Shown here: one piece after another, positions 30,901 to 37,766 of the stretch
Layout: every line of letters starts with the position of its first letter
Numbering within the stretch: position 1 is the first letter of the stretch
Source of the DNA: Hallerella succinigenes
GTDB lineage: Bacteria > Fibrobacterota > Fibrobacteria > Fibrobacterales > Fibrobacteraceae
Assembly: GCF_002797675.1 (NCBI RefSeq)
Contig: NZ_PGEX01000001.1
Span: 1,612,001 to 1,676,000, forward strand
Direction: 5' to 3'
DNA: 64,000 nt
Made by a program: the position numbers and the translations under genes
The notes under the pieces: generated by a model
The model's database searches: none
Told to the model about the DNA's origin: nothing
Seen by the model: only the letters and a program-made list of their open reading frames with translations

Positions 30901-31373
30901 ATTCGCTTTCGACGCCTCAGGTTTATGCGTTCCAGCGCCATTCCGCTTCGGGATATAACCTGGCAAAGGCTTCGACGCATTCGGACGTGATGGCAAGATC
31001 CTGGAGCATTCCGGGGGCTGGTTATGAACGCTCGAACTTCTTTGACGCTTCGAAGCTTCCGGAACCTGTGGCGAGCGATTCTGTGGAAAGCATTGAAGAA
31101 TTCTTTGTGTATCCGAACCCGGTGCGCGGAGGTGTCGCGAATGTGCGTTATACGCTCGGCATGAATGCAAAGTCTACGACACTTGAATTTTACGACATCA
31201 CGGGCCTTTGCGTTTTTTCGAAGAAACTTGGGGCTGCTAGCAAGGGCGCAAATCAAGCAGACCAGTTGGACATTTCTCGCTTGGGCAGTGATGTTTACAC
31301 GGCGCGTTTGAAGGTGAAGTTCACCTCGGGCAAAAAGAAAGAAAAGCTCTACCGCGTAGGCGTTGTCCGCTGA
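27948..31373 (+). CDS. Secreted M6-peptidase-like protein with degenerate active site, FG-GAP repeats and T9SS sorting domain
   Basis: 1141 residues from TTG 27948 (AGGA 11 nt upstream); ATG 27954 is the alternative and removes two residues. A signal peptide (FFFFAWLALFASSFA) precedes an M6 (immune inhibitor A-like) domain at about residues 20-330, recognised by RAFMIIHAGASRLLDGG and by GRELGMPNTYDVVQGIS...YFDVMDFAGYNAG. The zinc motif HExxH is replaced by YQIGR (28737-28751), so it should not be an active metallopeptidase. FG-GAP/VCBS-like segments follow (DFDRDGRSEMFVLG, IGDVNGDGYPDAVFVG, VMDVTGDSLPEILIG). The end, about residues 1045-1141, matches a Por/type IX sorting domain (FVYPNPVRGG). 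It is probably exported to the cell surface. Confidence 0.82.
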   Translation: MNMRRFFFFAWLALFASSFAVDTLEIFALRVQFLQESPDNSLTTGTGRFDSDSDTSNANYSLDPSGHRASAAYWQKHFDFANNYYKAVSNGNLVIKARIFPSGEPYTVDHYIIDYNRTAKKKGEKTAEFDEARSRDYMNFIWDAVTEANQSKDTLDNPFIVPQSKNSNTKRAFMIIHAGASRLLDGGSMGTNNADTQGDFMDVYVTQNFWSYLDSTDTTRNCAKDLNGMIIPNATFDTLKTMMVTSETASQDGLNWGINGTIVYQIGRELGMPNTYDVVQGISRLGYFDVMDFAGYNAGNGFFPVLPSAWVRSYMGWTKPVTVYPPSSGSITENIVAAGSGNGTEVVKVPLSSNEYLLIENRERSLGDSARIAVSYVPASDVAAEADYEIVTKVYPVDSLHVAFEDSTCDSKGKNCVKNKKKLNGVIVNLSSFDAGIPSSGIAVWKVNDWYLREGLPYGVANFWGGDTVRDHQYGIMLAEADGILSIGKTFKNALGQDTYDYGSGSDLIPHVRQGKDSPKDTVWSIKPSGYGNTATTTGGYTGITVTAKKAKGYHKEKTANAFMGDSVVNFAAASIPVTISWASNSLISGSEFPKNVGLNAAVRGAVALDYPEGMAVGEGEKLIVFGAADGTLQVMTASGSALMESDTTVKTSILSNADSTETVSLYRLGSSYGNLIGIAAVKDSVFSLHQKKGLVRTVLSSAIDQVQYDRELASLKAPVIGPMIRNGYVYAADSNKLYRFKTSNLSKVESFNLPQNFIPHDMALCPDGESDNIALVGRNAEMALYKGDEGRVQKLASPKIANQNWISVKKQSFRVACSDFDRDGRSEMFVLGSRGYATMVRANDSATVLFAPRSLKRGNDGKNALDEETSPIAIGDVNGDGYPDAVFVGYNLVYALDRSGVVLSGFPVTVTKNLPEYSFLSDPLVMDVTGDSLPEILIGTNGGMLMAFNSKGKAVTDGFPISAGNFEYGETVYPLTFFVDKTMDSLSTPQVYAFQRHSASGYNLAKASTHSDVMARSWSIPGAGYERSNFFDASKLPEPVASDSVESIEEFFVYPNPVRGGVANVRYTLGMNAKSTTLEFYDITGLCVFSKKLGAASKGANQADQLDISRLGSDVYTARLKVKFTSGKKKEKLYRVGVVR

Positions 31374-31385
31374 CGGAGGTGCAAG

Positions 31386-32204
31386 ATGCGCAACAGGAAA
31401 TTCAAAGTCGCCGCCTTTGTTCTTGTAAGCATGCTTGGCGCCTGTTCTTCTCCGACGAACGGGGAAACGGGCGGCTTGGATTGCCCGGAATGCGACATCA
31501 AAACGAGTTCCGCTTCGAACACGAGTTCTTCGATGGAAACGTCTTCGGGGTCTAACAGTTCTTCGGGTTCAAACACATCCTCGAGCTCGGTAACGTTGTC
31601 CGTTTCTTGGATTAAAACTTCTGAATTTTCGGTTTCGCAAACGGAAATTACCCAAGCCGATTACGAAGCTTTGATGGGAACGCTTCCGACGCAGATGGTA
31701 AAAGCTAAAGGCGATTCTTTTCCGGTTTCGAATGTGAGCTGGTACGATGCTGTTCTTTTTGCCAATGCGTTTTCCAAACATTTAGGACTCGACACCGCTT
31801 ATTCTTATACCTCAGTGAATGCGGGGAATAAAATTGTGGGACTCCGGACGGACTTAGAAGCGAACGCCGTTCGGCTTCCGACAAAAGCGGAATGGCAGGT
31901 GGCAGCTCGTGCGGGGTCTTTGGATACTTATTACTGGGGCACGGCAAAAGCTTCGGATTATGCACAGTACAACAATTTGACGGATGCGTATCAGCTTGTG
32001 GGGCAAAAGTTGCCAAACGCCTGGGGACTTTATGACGTTTCCGGAAATGTTGCCGAGTGGACAAACGATACGGCTCTCTGCGGCGGAAATTGGACGTCGG
32101 TAGCGAAGGAAATCGCTTTGGACGCCTATGAAAAACATCTTCCGGATTACGCTTCGACAACGACCGGCATCCGTGTTATTCTTATTTCAAAGAACGAACC
32201 ATGA
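31386..32204 (+). CDS. Lipoprotein with formylglycine-generating-enzyme (SUMF1/FGE) domain
   Basis: 272 residues. GGAGG precedes the ATG. The lipobox is MLGACSS (Cys at about 20), followed by a serine/threonine linker (residues 38-75) typical of Fibrobacter surface proteins. The FGE-sulfatase domain (about 78-268) shows NVSWYDAVLFANAFSK, VRLPTKAEWQVAARAG, GLYDVSGNVAEWTND and a final GIRVIL. In FGE relatives this fold acts as an oxidase or as a ligand-binding module. Only one late cysteine (ALCGGNW) is seen, not the catalytic Cys pair of true FGE, so enzymatic activity is doubtful. The stop overlaps the methyltransferase start by 4 nt. Confidence 0.8.
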   Translation: MRNRKFKVAAFVLVSMLGACSSPTNGETGGLDCPECDIKTSSASNTSSSMETSSGSNSSSGSNTSSSSVTLSVSWIKTSEFSVSQTEITQADYEALMGTLPTQMVKAKGDSFPVSNVSWYDAVLFANAFSKHLGLDTAYSYTSVNAGNKIVGLRTDLEANAVRLPTKAEWQVAARAGSLDTYYWGTAKASDYAQYNNLTDAYQLVGQKLPNAWGLYDVSGNVAEWTNDTALCGGNWTSVAKEIALDAYEKHLPDYASTTTGIRVILISKNEP

Positions 32205-33382
32205 TCACTTTTTCGAATGCTCTCCGGGAATCGATGCCGAAGACTCTTTCGAGCCTTCCGCTTCTTTCGATTGCCATTTTGGATTATAAAGATGAACTCG
32301 CAGTGAAGAACAAAGCCTTTGCCTTGTTCTGCGAAAAAAACGGTTTACCGTCGCCGGAAGAAGTGATCGCAAGCCCGCTTCCTAGAAATTACCGCACAAC
32401 GACCAAACGCCGCGCCATTTTTGAAAACGGTGAATTCTCTTTGGCATTTGGCGAAGACGATCGTTCGGAATATGCGGAACCCCTTGAACCGGAAGAACAT
32501 CTTGCCATTTACAAGCTCGTCGAAGGCTATTTGAAAAAGCCGGTTTTTAAGGCTCTTGCCGAAGCGATGAACTGGCTGATTATTCGAGGCTCTTACAAGC
32601 GTCGCACGGTCATCTTTAACGTGCATGAGATGAACGCTTCTGTGGTGCGCAAGTTGAAGCTCATGGGCGAACATTTGACCGCCTCGGAGCTCGGCGTTTT
32701 TTCGGCTCACGTTTACTTTGACCCGACCTGTTCCGACTACTATCTGGAAGCCCGACGTCCGACGAACGCGCTTGCGTTCAAAACGCTTTACGGCCCCAAG
32801 GATCTTTCGCTTGACTTGGGCGATATCCGTTTGAAGTATCCGGTTACAGGCTTTAGCCAGATCAATGAATCGCAGATTCCGAATCTGCTTTCGAAGGCAA
32901 AGGAACTTTTGCAACCGAATGCGGAAGAGCACATGCTTGATCTCTACTGCGGTTATGGACTTTTCTCTCTTGGCATCGGCAAAAATGCGAAGTCCACTTT
33001 TGGTGTGGAATGGGAAGGCCCTTCGATTGAATACGCGAAGAACAGTGCGCGATTCCTGAAACGGATGAATGCGAAATTCCTTGCGGGAAAAATCGACGCC
33101 GAATTTGTGGAAAAGAAAATTCCGAAGTTTCGCGAACCGGAAGTCATTCTACTGGATCCGCCGCGCAAAGGCGTGGAACAGGGCGTGATTTCGGCTCTTG
33201 CCAAAAGGAATCCGAAACGCGTTCTGCATGTGTTCTGCGGTACGGATGAAATACCGCGTTCCGTAAACCAGTGGCGCATGGCCCATTATCAAGTTTCGAA
33301 AATTCAACCGCTGGATCTTTTTCCGGGAACTCCGCATTTGGAAACGGCTGTCTTGATGACGAAAGCGGATGTGCGAAAGTAA
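32201..33382 (+). CDS. TrmA/RumA-family class I SAM-dependent RNA methyltransferase
   Basis: 393 residues. The C-terminal half is a Rossmann methyltransferase: SAM motif I is MLDLYCGYGLFSLGIG (about residues 246-261). The family motifs QINESQIPNLL, VILLDPPRKGVEQGV and the catalytic-cysteine area VLHVFCGTDEIPRS are also present (canonical YVSCNP is altered around the Cys). These enzymes make 5-methyluridine in tRNA or 23S rRNA. No N-terminal TRAM domain or iron-sulfur cysteine set is evident, so it resembles the shorter TrmA side. The target is not assignable. Confidence 0.85.
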   Translation: MITFSNALRESMPKTLSSLPLLSIAILDYKDELAVKNKAFALFCEKNGLPSPEEVIASPLPRNYRTTTKRRAIFENGEFSLAFGEDDRSEYAEPLEPEEHLAIYKLVEGYLKKPVFKALAEAMNWLIIRGSYKRRTVIFNVHEMNASVVRKLKLMGEHLTASELGVFSAHVYFDPTCSDYYLEARRPTNALAFKTLYGPKDLSLDLGDIRLKYPVTGFSQINESQIPNLLSKAKELLQPNAEEHMLDLYCGYGLFSLGIGKNAKSTFGVEWEGPSIEYAKNSARFLKRMNAKFLAGKIDAEFVEKKIPKFREPEVILLDPPRKGVEQGVISALAKRNPKRVLHVFCGTDEIPRSVNQWRMAHYQVSKIQPLDLFPGTPHLETAVLMTKADVRK

Positions 33383-33490
33383 ACGTGACGTAAAAGCCGG
33401 AAAGGAATTGCGCGATGCGTTGCCCTTAAACGAATTCGGCGTCAATGGGTTACCTTCGGGGAACTGGAATTTATTTTGTGCGTATTCCGC

Positions 33491-33515
33491 AAAAAAGGCT
33501 GCCCGGAGGGCAGCC
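33491..33515 (-). terminator. Terminator of the serine-rich repeat gene
   Basis: An 8-bp stem GGCTGCCC/GGGCAGCC with a 3-base loop. Read on the minus strand it is followed by TTTTTT, 30 nt after the stop at 33545. On the plus strand only two T residues follow, so it acts mainly leftward. Apart from this hairpin, 33383-33544 holds no gene that I can see. Confidence 0.85.
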
Positions 33516-33544
33516 TTGAACATTAAATGCGAATTTCTTTTGGG

Positions 33545-34438
33545 CTAGACTTTGATTTTTTGGGCGCTAATCACGACACTAGTTCCCTTAGTACTTGGTG
33601 TAATTTTGATTTCCACGAGATATGTATAATCGGATGTTTCCAATTGATAGATTGTTGTGCCACTTTTGTCGCTTACCAACATATAGTCCGCATTTTGCAA
33701 TGCTGATTTTAATGAATTGACAAATGTTGTCAACGCGGCGTCTAATTGCAAATAGCCCTTGCTCGCCTTCCAGATGGTGGTGTCCACGGTAGACAAATCG
33801 CTTTTCGAGAAATTGGCGAACTCCTCCAAAAAGTCCAAATGTCCATCGTTAAATACCGCTTCCGAAGCGGAAGACATCACGATCACGCTTGAGCTGAAAG
33901 GCACCTCGCTGCTGCTGGAGAACACGGCGCTTGAGCTGGAAGGCTCCTCACTGCTGCTGGAGAACACAGCGCTTGAGCTGGAAGGCACCTCGCTGCTGCT
34001 GGAGAACACGGCGCTTGAGCTGAAAGGCACCTCGCTGCTGCTGGAGAACACAACGCTTGAGCTGAAAGGCACCTCGCTGCTGCTGGAGAACACAACGCTT
34101 GAGCTGAAAGGCACCTCGCTGCTGCTGGAGAACACAGCGCTTGAGCTGGAAGGCTCCTCGCTGCTGCTGGAGGACGAAGCACTGCCGAAGGAAGAAAAAT
34201 GCTGGATGATCCAGTGGTGGCCAATATCCTCACAATCGGACTGGATAATGGATTTCACCAAGGACTGTTTAGAGACATCCACATCGAGGAATGAAAATTC
34301 TATAAAGCCATGGCCGTAACCAGTTTTTACCTTAGCATTTTTGAACAACTCCATATAGGGATGCGAGGATTTGAGACCGGTAAGCTCCGCCACCTTGGCC
34401 CAATCGCCAGCGTTGCTCGCATCGTCAATTGCATCCAC
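33545..34438 (-). CDS. Serine-rich repeat protein, probably 5'-truncated by the IS element
   Basis: 297 residues from a GTG at 34438, with no signal peptide or lipobox. The frame stays open further upstream to a TAG at 34496-34498, right at the IS edge, giving residues LCGLGGILRDDYIESEKTI before the GTG. The true start is therefore probably lost. A ~70-residue N-terminal part is followed by a serine linker built from seven 14-residue units (S-S-S-E-V-P-F-S-S-S-V-V-F-S type), then a ~110-residue C-terminal domain (YLQLDAALTTFVNSLKSALQ; YTYLVEIKITPSTKGTSVVI) that I do not recognise. Confidence 0.7.
   Translation of the reverse strand: MDAIDDASNAGDWAKVAELTGLKSSHPYMELFKNAKVKTGYGHGFIEFSFLDVDVSKQSLVKSIIQSDCEDIGHHWIIQHFSSFGSASSSSSSEEPSSSSAVFSSSSEVPFSSSVVFSSSSEVPFSSSVVFSSSSEVPFSSSAVFSSSSEVPSSSSAVFSSSSEEPSSSSAVFSSSSEVPFSSSVIVMSSASEAVFNDGHLDFLEEFANFSKSDLSTVDTTIWKASKGYLQLDAALTTFVNSLKSALQNADYMLVSDKSGTTIYQLETSDYTYLVEIKITPSTKGTSVVISAQKIKV
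33891..34184 (-). repeat. 42-bp tandem repeat, seven units, coding
   Basis: Seven head-to-tail copies of a 42-bp unit beginning GAGCTGAAAGGCACCTCGCT (plus strand), six nearly identical and the last diverged at its end. The unit is a multiple of three, so copy-number change by slippage or recombination would lengthen or shorten the serine linker without breaking the frame. Confidence 0.95.
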
Positions 34439-34493
34439 AATGGTTTTTTCGCTTTCTATATAGTCGTCCCTTAAAATCCCGCCCAGCCCGCAT

Positions 34494-34499
34494 AACTAT
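34494..34499. repeat. Left copy of 6-bp direct repeat (AACTAT) flanking the IS
   Basis: AACTAT occurs here and again at 35942-35947, on either side of the transposase gene, as a target-site duplication would. Six bases is at the long end for IS5-type elements (usually about 2-4), so the exact element ends remain uncertain by a base or two. Confidence 0.6.
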
Positions 34500-34530
34500 T
34501 GGGAAAAACTGATTTCTACCCTGTGAAAAT

Positions 34531-34575
34531 ATTGCAAGGTTTTCTAAAATATGATTGAAAACCTTGCAATTTTTT
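34531..34575 (+). promoter_or_regulatory. Hairpin with T-tract directly before the transposase start
   Basis: A perfect 14-bp inverted repeat (ATTGCAAGGTTTTC / GAAAACCTTGCAAT) with a 12-base loop is followed by six T residues, and the transposase ATG comes immediately after (34576). It has the form of an intrinsic terminator and would also hide the start region in read-through transcripts, a known IS strategy against activation by outside promoters. Confidence 0.8.
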
Positions 34576-35928
34576 ATGTACAGACCGCCAAAATCCCACG
34601 CACAGACAAGCCTTTTCTGTTCCCTTGAGGAGCAGTTGAACCACAAGCATTCCCTCTACGTTCTCGCGAACAAGATTGACTGGAACAAGTTCGAGACCGA
34701 GTTTTCGAAACGGTTTGACGACAAAATGGGTGCGCCGAACAAGCCGATCCGTCTCATGACCGGGCTCATCATCCTGAAGCACATCCGCAACGTATCGGAC
34801 GAGTCCGTCGTGGAGCAGTTTCAGGAAAACGCCTATTACCAGTATTTTTGCGGAGAACGGTTCTTCTCGACGGAGCAACCCTGCGACCCGAGCGAACTTG
34901 TTCACTTCCGGCACATGATTGGCGAAGCGGGCATGGACATGATCCTCAAGGAAAGTATCCTCGTCAACGATGACCACGATAAACAAGGACCGACAGGATG
35001 CGGCACGGTCTTTCTTGACACGACCGTGCAGGAAAAGAACATCACGTTCCCTACAGACGCCAAACTTGCGAACAAGATAATAGAACAGGTACAGAGGATC
35101 GTGGAAGAGCATGATCTTCCGCAAAGACAGTCCTACAAGAGAACCTTGAAGAAGGTCCATCGTGACCAGCGTTTCCGCAATCACCCGAAGAACGGCAAGA
35201 AGGCTCACAAGGCAGATCGCAGGCTGAAGACAATCGCGGGACGGCTCGTCCGTGAATTAGAGCGAAATCTCGCCAGCAAGAACTTGTTGAACACGTACAA
35301 AGAAAAAATCGAGCTTTTCAAAAAAGTTCTGGCACAGAAGAAATGCGACAAGGACAAGGTCTATTCGCTTCACGAACCCGAAGTAAAATGCATCGGCAAG
35401 GGCAAGGAACACAAGAAATACGAGTTCGGCAACAAGGTGTCAATCGCCCGGAGCTACAGCGGCATCATTGTCGGCGCGGTCTCGTTCCGGGACGAGTATG
35501 ACGGACATACGATAGACGATACGCTTGACCATGTTGAACAAATGCTTGGATTCAGGCCGAGCCAGGCCGCATGCGACCGAGGCTACCGCGGACAAAAGGA
35601 ATCCGGAACGACAAAGATCGTGATACCGGACGTCCCGAAGAAAAACGCGACTTACTACCAGAAGGAAAAGGCTCACAAGCTTTTTTGCAAGAGGGCAGGC
35701 ATCGAGCCTATCAACGGCCACCTGAAAAGCGACCACCGTATGGGTAGAAATTTCTACAAGGGAATCTTTGGCGACATGCTCAATGCAAAGCTTGCAGCAG
35801 CGGCGTTCAACTTCAAGAGGGCCATGAGGCGCTTTTTTGTCCTGTTGGAATGGCTATACTGTTGCTTCCTTTGCCGGGAAGGGGTGAATAAAAACGGCGA
35901 ACCTCCTTATCCTGCGCTCGCGAAGTGA
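34576..35928 (+). CDS. IS5-family DDE transposase
   Basis: 450 residues. I start at ATG 34576; an upstream in-frame TTG lies inside the hairpin. The InsH-type N-terminal domain (RLMTGLIILKHIRNVSDESV, then YYQYFCGERFF) is followed by DDE catalytic segments: VFLDTTVQEKNITFPTDAK (first Asp), QAACDRGYRG (second Asp) and the Glu-containing region near INGHLKSDHRMGRNFYKG. The frame is intact, so the element may still be active. Confidence 0.9.
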   Translation: MYRPPKSHAQTSLFCSLEEQLNHKHSLYVLANKIDWNKFETEFSKRFDDKMGAPNKPIRLMTGLIILKHIRNVSDESVVEQFQENAYYQYFCGERFFSTEQPCDPSELVHFRHMIGEAGMDMILKESILVNDDHDKQGPTGCGTVFLDTTVQEKNITFPTDAKLANKIIEQVQRIVEEHDLPQRQSYKRTLKKVHRDQRFRNHPKNGKKAHKADRRLKTIAGRLVRELERNLASKNLLNTYKEKIELFKKVLAQKKCDKDKVYSLHEPEVKCIGKGKEHKKYEFGNKVSIARSYSGIIVGAVSFRDEYDGHTIDDTLDHVEQMLGFRPSQAACDRGYRGQKESGTTKIVIPDVPKKNATYYQKEKAHKLFCKRAGIEPINGHLKSDHRMGRNFYKGIFGDMLNAKLAAAAFNFKRAMRRFFVLLEWLYCCFLCREGVNKNGEPPYPALAK

Positions 35929-35932
35929 CTTT

Positions 35933-36862
35933 TTAAGGGTCAACTATATAATTTTGATAAGCAAACTGAAGCTCCAGATTTAGTTTCTCATCGGGGCTGC
36001 CCGGTCCGTTTGACCAGAGGCGAGCCTTTGGTTGTGGGGCGATGGTTTGATCCAAACAGCCGTACAGATTCACTTTATATACGTTGCAAAGCTGATCTTC
36101 TCCATCTTTGGTCAAGTATTGCGTAATGGCGCTGATATTTGCCGGGGAGTTCGGCATTTTTATGCGCGTTACCGCCCAGGGACCATAAGCTTTGGTGGAA
36201 TCGATGCTTAGAGAAATATGTCCGCCATTTTTTACTATGTCGCACAAAATGGAAGTAGCATCTTCGTCGCTTTCTTCACAAACTTTCGTAGTATCGTTCA
36301 ATGTGCTTTCCATCAATGCAGCTTGCTCAATCATCTCTTTGATGTCCGTCTGATAAGCGTTGCCGATGAAAGCCGAGTAATAGCTGGCTTGTTGAAATTT
36401 CTCCACAACCACCGAATCGCCTTCGATGTAAAACGAGGAGTTTGAAATGGTGTCATTTGGGCATTGCTTAATATATTCCCTCGGTGTCGCCGAACTGCTC
36501 GAAACCGTTGCGGAACTACTGCTTTCTTTGGTGCTGGAGCTGCTCAAGATGGTGTCTGCAGCCGAGGAACTACTCGGTTTCTTTCCCGACGAGGAGGAAA
36601 CGTCCGAAGTATCCGTTGCGGAGGTGTCCGTTCCTGTCGTGTCGCCAACGAGAATCCATTTGCCGTCTTCGCAAAAGTAATCCGCGGAATCGCTTTCCAC
36701 GTAGAGCGTGTCTCCGGCGATTTTCTCGGTGCATTCGGGTAGGTCGTCTTTCGTGCTGAAGATGTCCTGGTCCTTGCTTCCCGAACTGCTGTCTTCTCCG
36801 CAGGCGAAAAGGCTCAAGAGAGCTGCGCCCGCAGCGACTTTTTTCAAGGTGAAAAGTTTCAT
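35933..36862 (-). CDS. Serine-linker lipoprotein whose 3' end is made by the IS
   Basis: 309 residues. GGAGAG precedes the ATG. The lipobox is SLFAC (Cys at about 21), then an acidic stretch, a short cysteine-bearing motif (CTEKIAGDTLYVES...YFCEDGKWILVG) common in Fibrobacter lipoproteins, and a serine linker (about residues 92-127). A ~180-residue domain with several cysteines follows that I do not recognise. The final Asp-Pro-stop is IS sequence (35933-35941). Without the IS the frame would continue for about 23 residues and stop at 34425. It may be functional or slightly truncated. Confidence 0.75.
   Translation of the reverse strand: MKLFTLKKVAAGAALLSLFACGEDSSSGSKDQDIFSTKDDLPECTEKIAGDTLYVESDSADYFCEDGKWILVGDTTGTDTSATDTSDVSSSSGKKPSSSSAADTILSSSSTKESSSSATVSSSSATPREYIKQCPNDTISNSSFYIEGDSVVVEKFQQASYYSAFIGNAYQTDIKEMIEQAALMESTLNDTTKVCEESDEDATSILCDIVKNGGHISLSIDSTKAYGPWAVTRIKMPNSPANISAITQYLTKDGEDQLCNVYKVNLYGCLDQTIAPQPKARLWSNGPGSPDEKLNLELQFAYQNYIVDP
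35942..35947. repeat. Right copy of 6-bp direct repeat (AACTAT)
   Basis: Partner of the copy at 34494-34499; it lies within the 3' end of the lipoprotein gene on the minus strand. Confidence 0.6.
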
Positions 36863-36926
36863 ATTCTCTCCATTGTGATGATTTTAAGCTGTTTAAAATG
36901 TAACAATTATCTGTATTTTTTACTTA

Positions 36927-36941
36927 CACTTTTACAAAGTG
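36927..36941. promoter_or_regulatory. Palindromic CACTTT-N3-AAAGTG in a divergent promoter region
   Basis: Perfect 6-bp arms around TAC, 65 nt before the lipoprotein start (minus strand) and 105 nt before the nitroreductase start (plus strand). It sits where an operator could act on either gene. No regulator can be matched to it. Confidence 0.3.
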
Positions 36942-37045
36942 AACCTCTACCCTCAGTCAGAGCTTGGTTTCTGAATTTTGAATACCCCATATTCCGCACT
37001 CCAAACCTCATACTGCTCCCTCAAGTCAAAACCTATATTTAAGAA

Positions 37046-37636
37046 ATGAACACCTTCGATTGCATTTACTCCCGTCGTAGCACCCGCCGTTACAAGCAGG
37101 TCCCTGTGGAACTGGAAAAGGTACAAAAGGTTATCGAAGCGGGGCGCTTTGCTCCGAGCGGTGGAAATAACCAGTCCGCGCACTTTTTTGTGATTCTCAA
37201 AAAGGATGTGATTCAAAAGCTCGTAGCTCTGGTGGAAAAAGCCTTTGCCAAAATGGAAGTGACGGAAGGCATGTACAAGAGCTTGCGCAATTCGATTTTG
37301 CAGTCGAAAAAAGGCGGCTATGTTTTTTGCTATGACGCTCCGGTTTTGATCATCGTTGCGAATCAAAAGGATTACGGCAACAACATGGCGGATACCGCTT
37401 GTGCAATCCAGAACATGATGCTCGAAGCGAATGAACTCGATTTGGGAAGCTGTTGGATCAATCAGCTCCGCTGGCTGAACGAAGATCCGGATCTGCTCGC
37501 GTACTTGCAGGAACTCGGCATGCATGAAGATGAACGGGTTTACGCGTCGGTAATTATCGGATACCCGGAAACGGAAGACGGTTTGCCGCTTCGCAAGGCG
37601 TTGGACCGCAAGGGCAATGAAGTGACTTGGATCTAG
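37046..37636 (+). CDS. Nitroreductase-family FMN flavoprotein
   Basis: 196 residues. The N-terminal FMN-binding signature is IYSRRSTRRYKQVPVELEKV (about residues 7-26), then EAGRFAPSGGNNQSAHFFVI. The later segment LGSCWINQLRWLNEDP and the final IIGYPE are typical of NAD(P)H-dependent nitro/quinone-type reductases. The substrate is not predictable. The ribosome-binding site is weak (AAGAA). It reads away from the lipoprotein gene. Confidence 0.88.
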   Translation: MNTFDCIYSRRSTRRYKQVPVELEKVQKVIEAGRFAPSGGNNQSAHFFVILKKDVIQKLVALVEKAFAKMEVTEGMYKSLRNSILQSKKGGYVFCYDAPVLIIVANQKDYGNNMADTACAIQNMMLEANELDLGSCWINQLRWLNEDPDLLAYLQELGMHEDERVYASVIIGYPETEDGLPLRKALDRKGNEVTWI

Positions 37637-37766
37637 TTGAACGGCGAGTCAAAGGTCTAGCCGTGTAAAATTTTATATAAATCGGAGAAGGGGCGCTCTT
37701 TTTATTTTTGCGTATTGCTTAAGGTTTTTGACTTTTAGTGTGTAAAAATTTATTTTTGAACTTGAT

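Larger units (their letters stand above)
34500..35941 (+). mobile_element. IS5-like insertion sequence (about 1.44 kb)
   Basis: One transposase gene between two AACTAT copies. The terminal inverted repeats are weak: GGGAAAAACTGATTTC on the left against CTTAAAAAGTCACTTC (reverse complement of the right end) gives about 10 of 16 matches. The right end supplies the last two codons and stop of the lipoprotein gene at 35933. The left end abuts the remnant gene at 33545-34438. Confidence 0.78.

Noticed and set aside
33891-34184. Possible CRISPR array
   Set aside because: Units are contiguous with no spacers, keep a reading frame, and no cas genes are present.
33759-34319. Plus-strand open frame through the tandem repeat giving a Leu/Glu repeat protein
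   Set aside because: An in-phase antisense reading of a 42-bp repeat stays open automatically; there is no ribosome-binding site, and the minus-strand frame has the terminator and the serine-linker composition seen in neighbours.
34500-35941. Composite transposon carrying cargo genes
   Set aside because: Only one transposase is present between the short direct repeats, and no second IS copy was found in the window.
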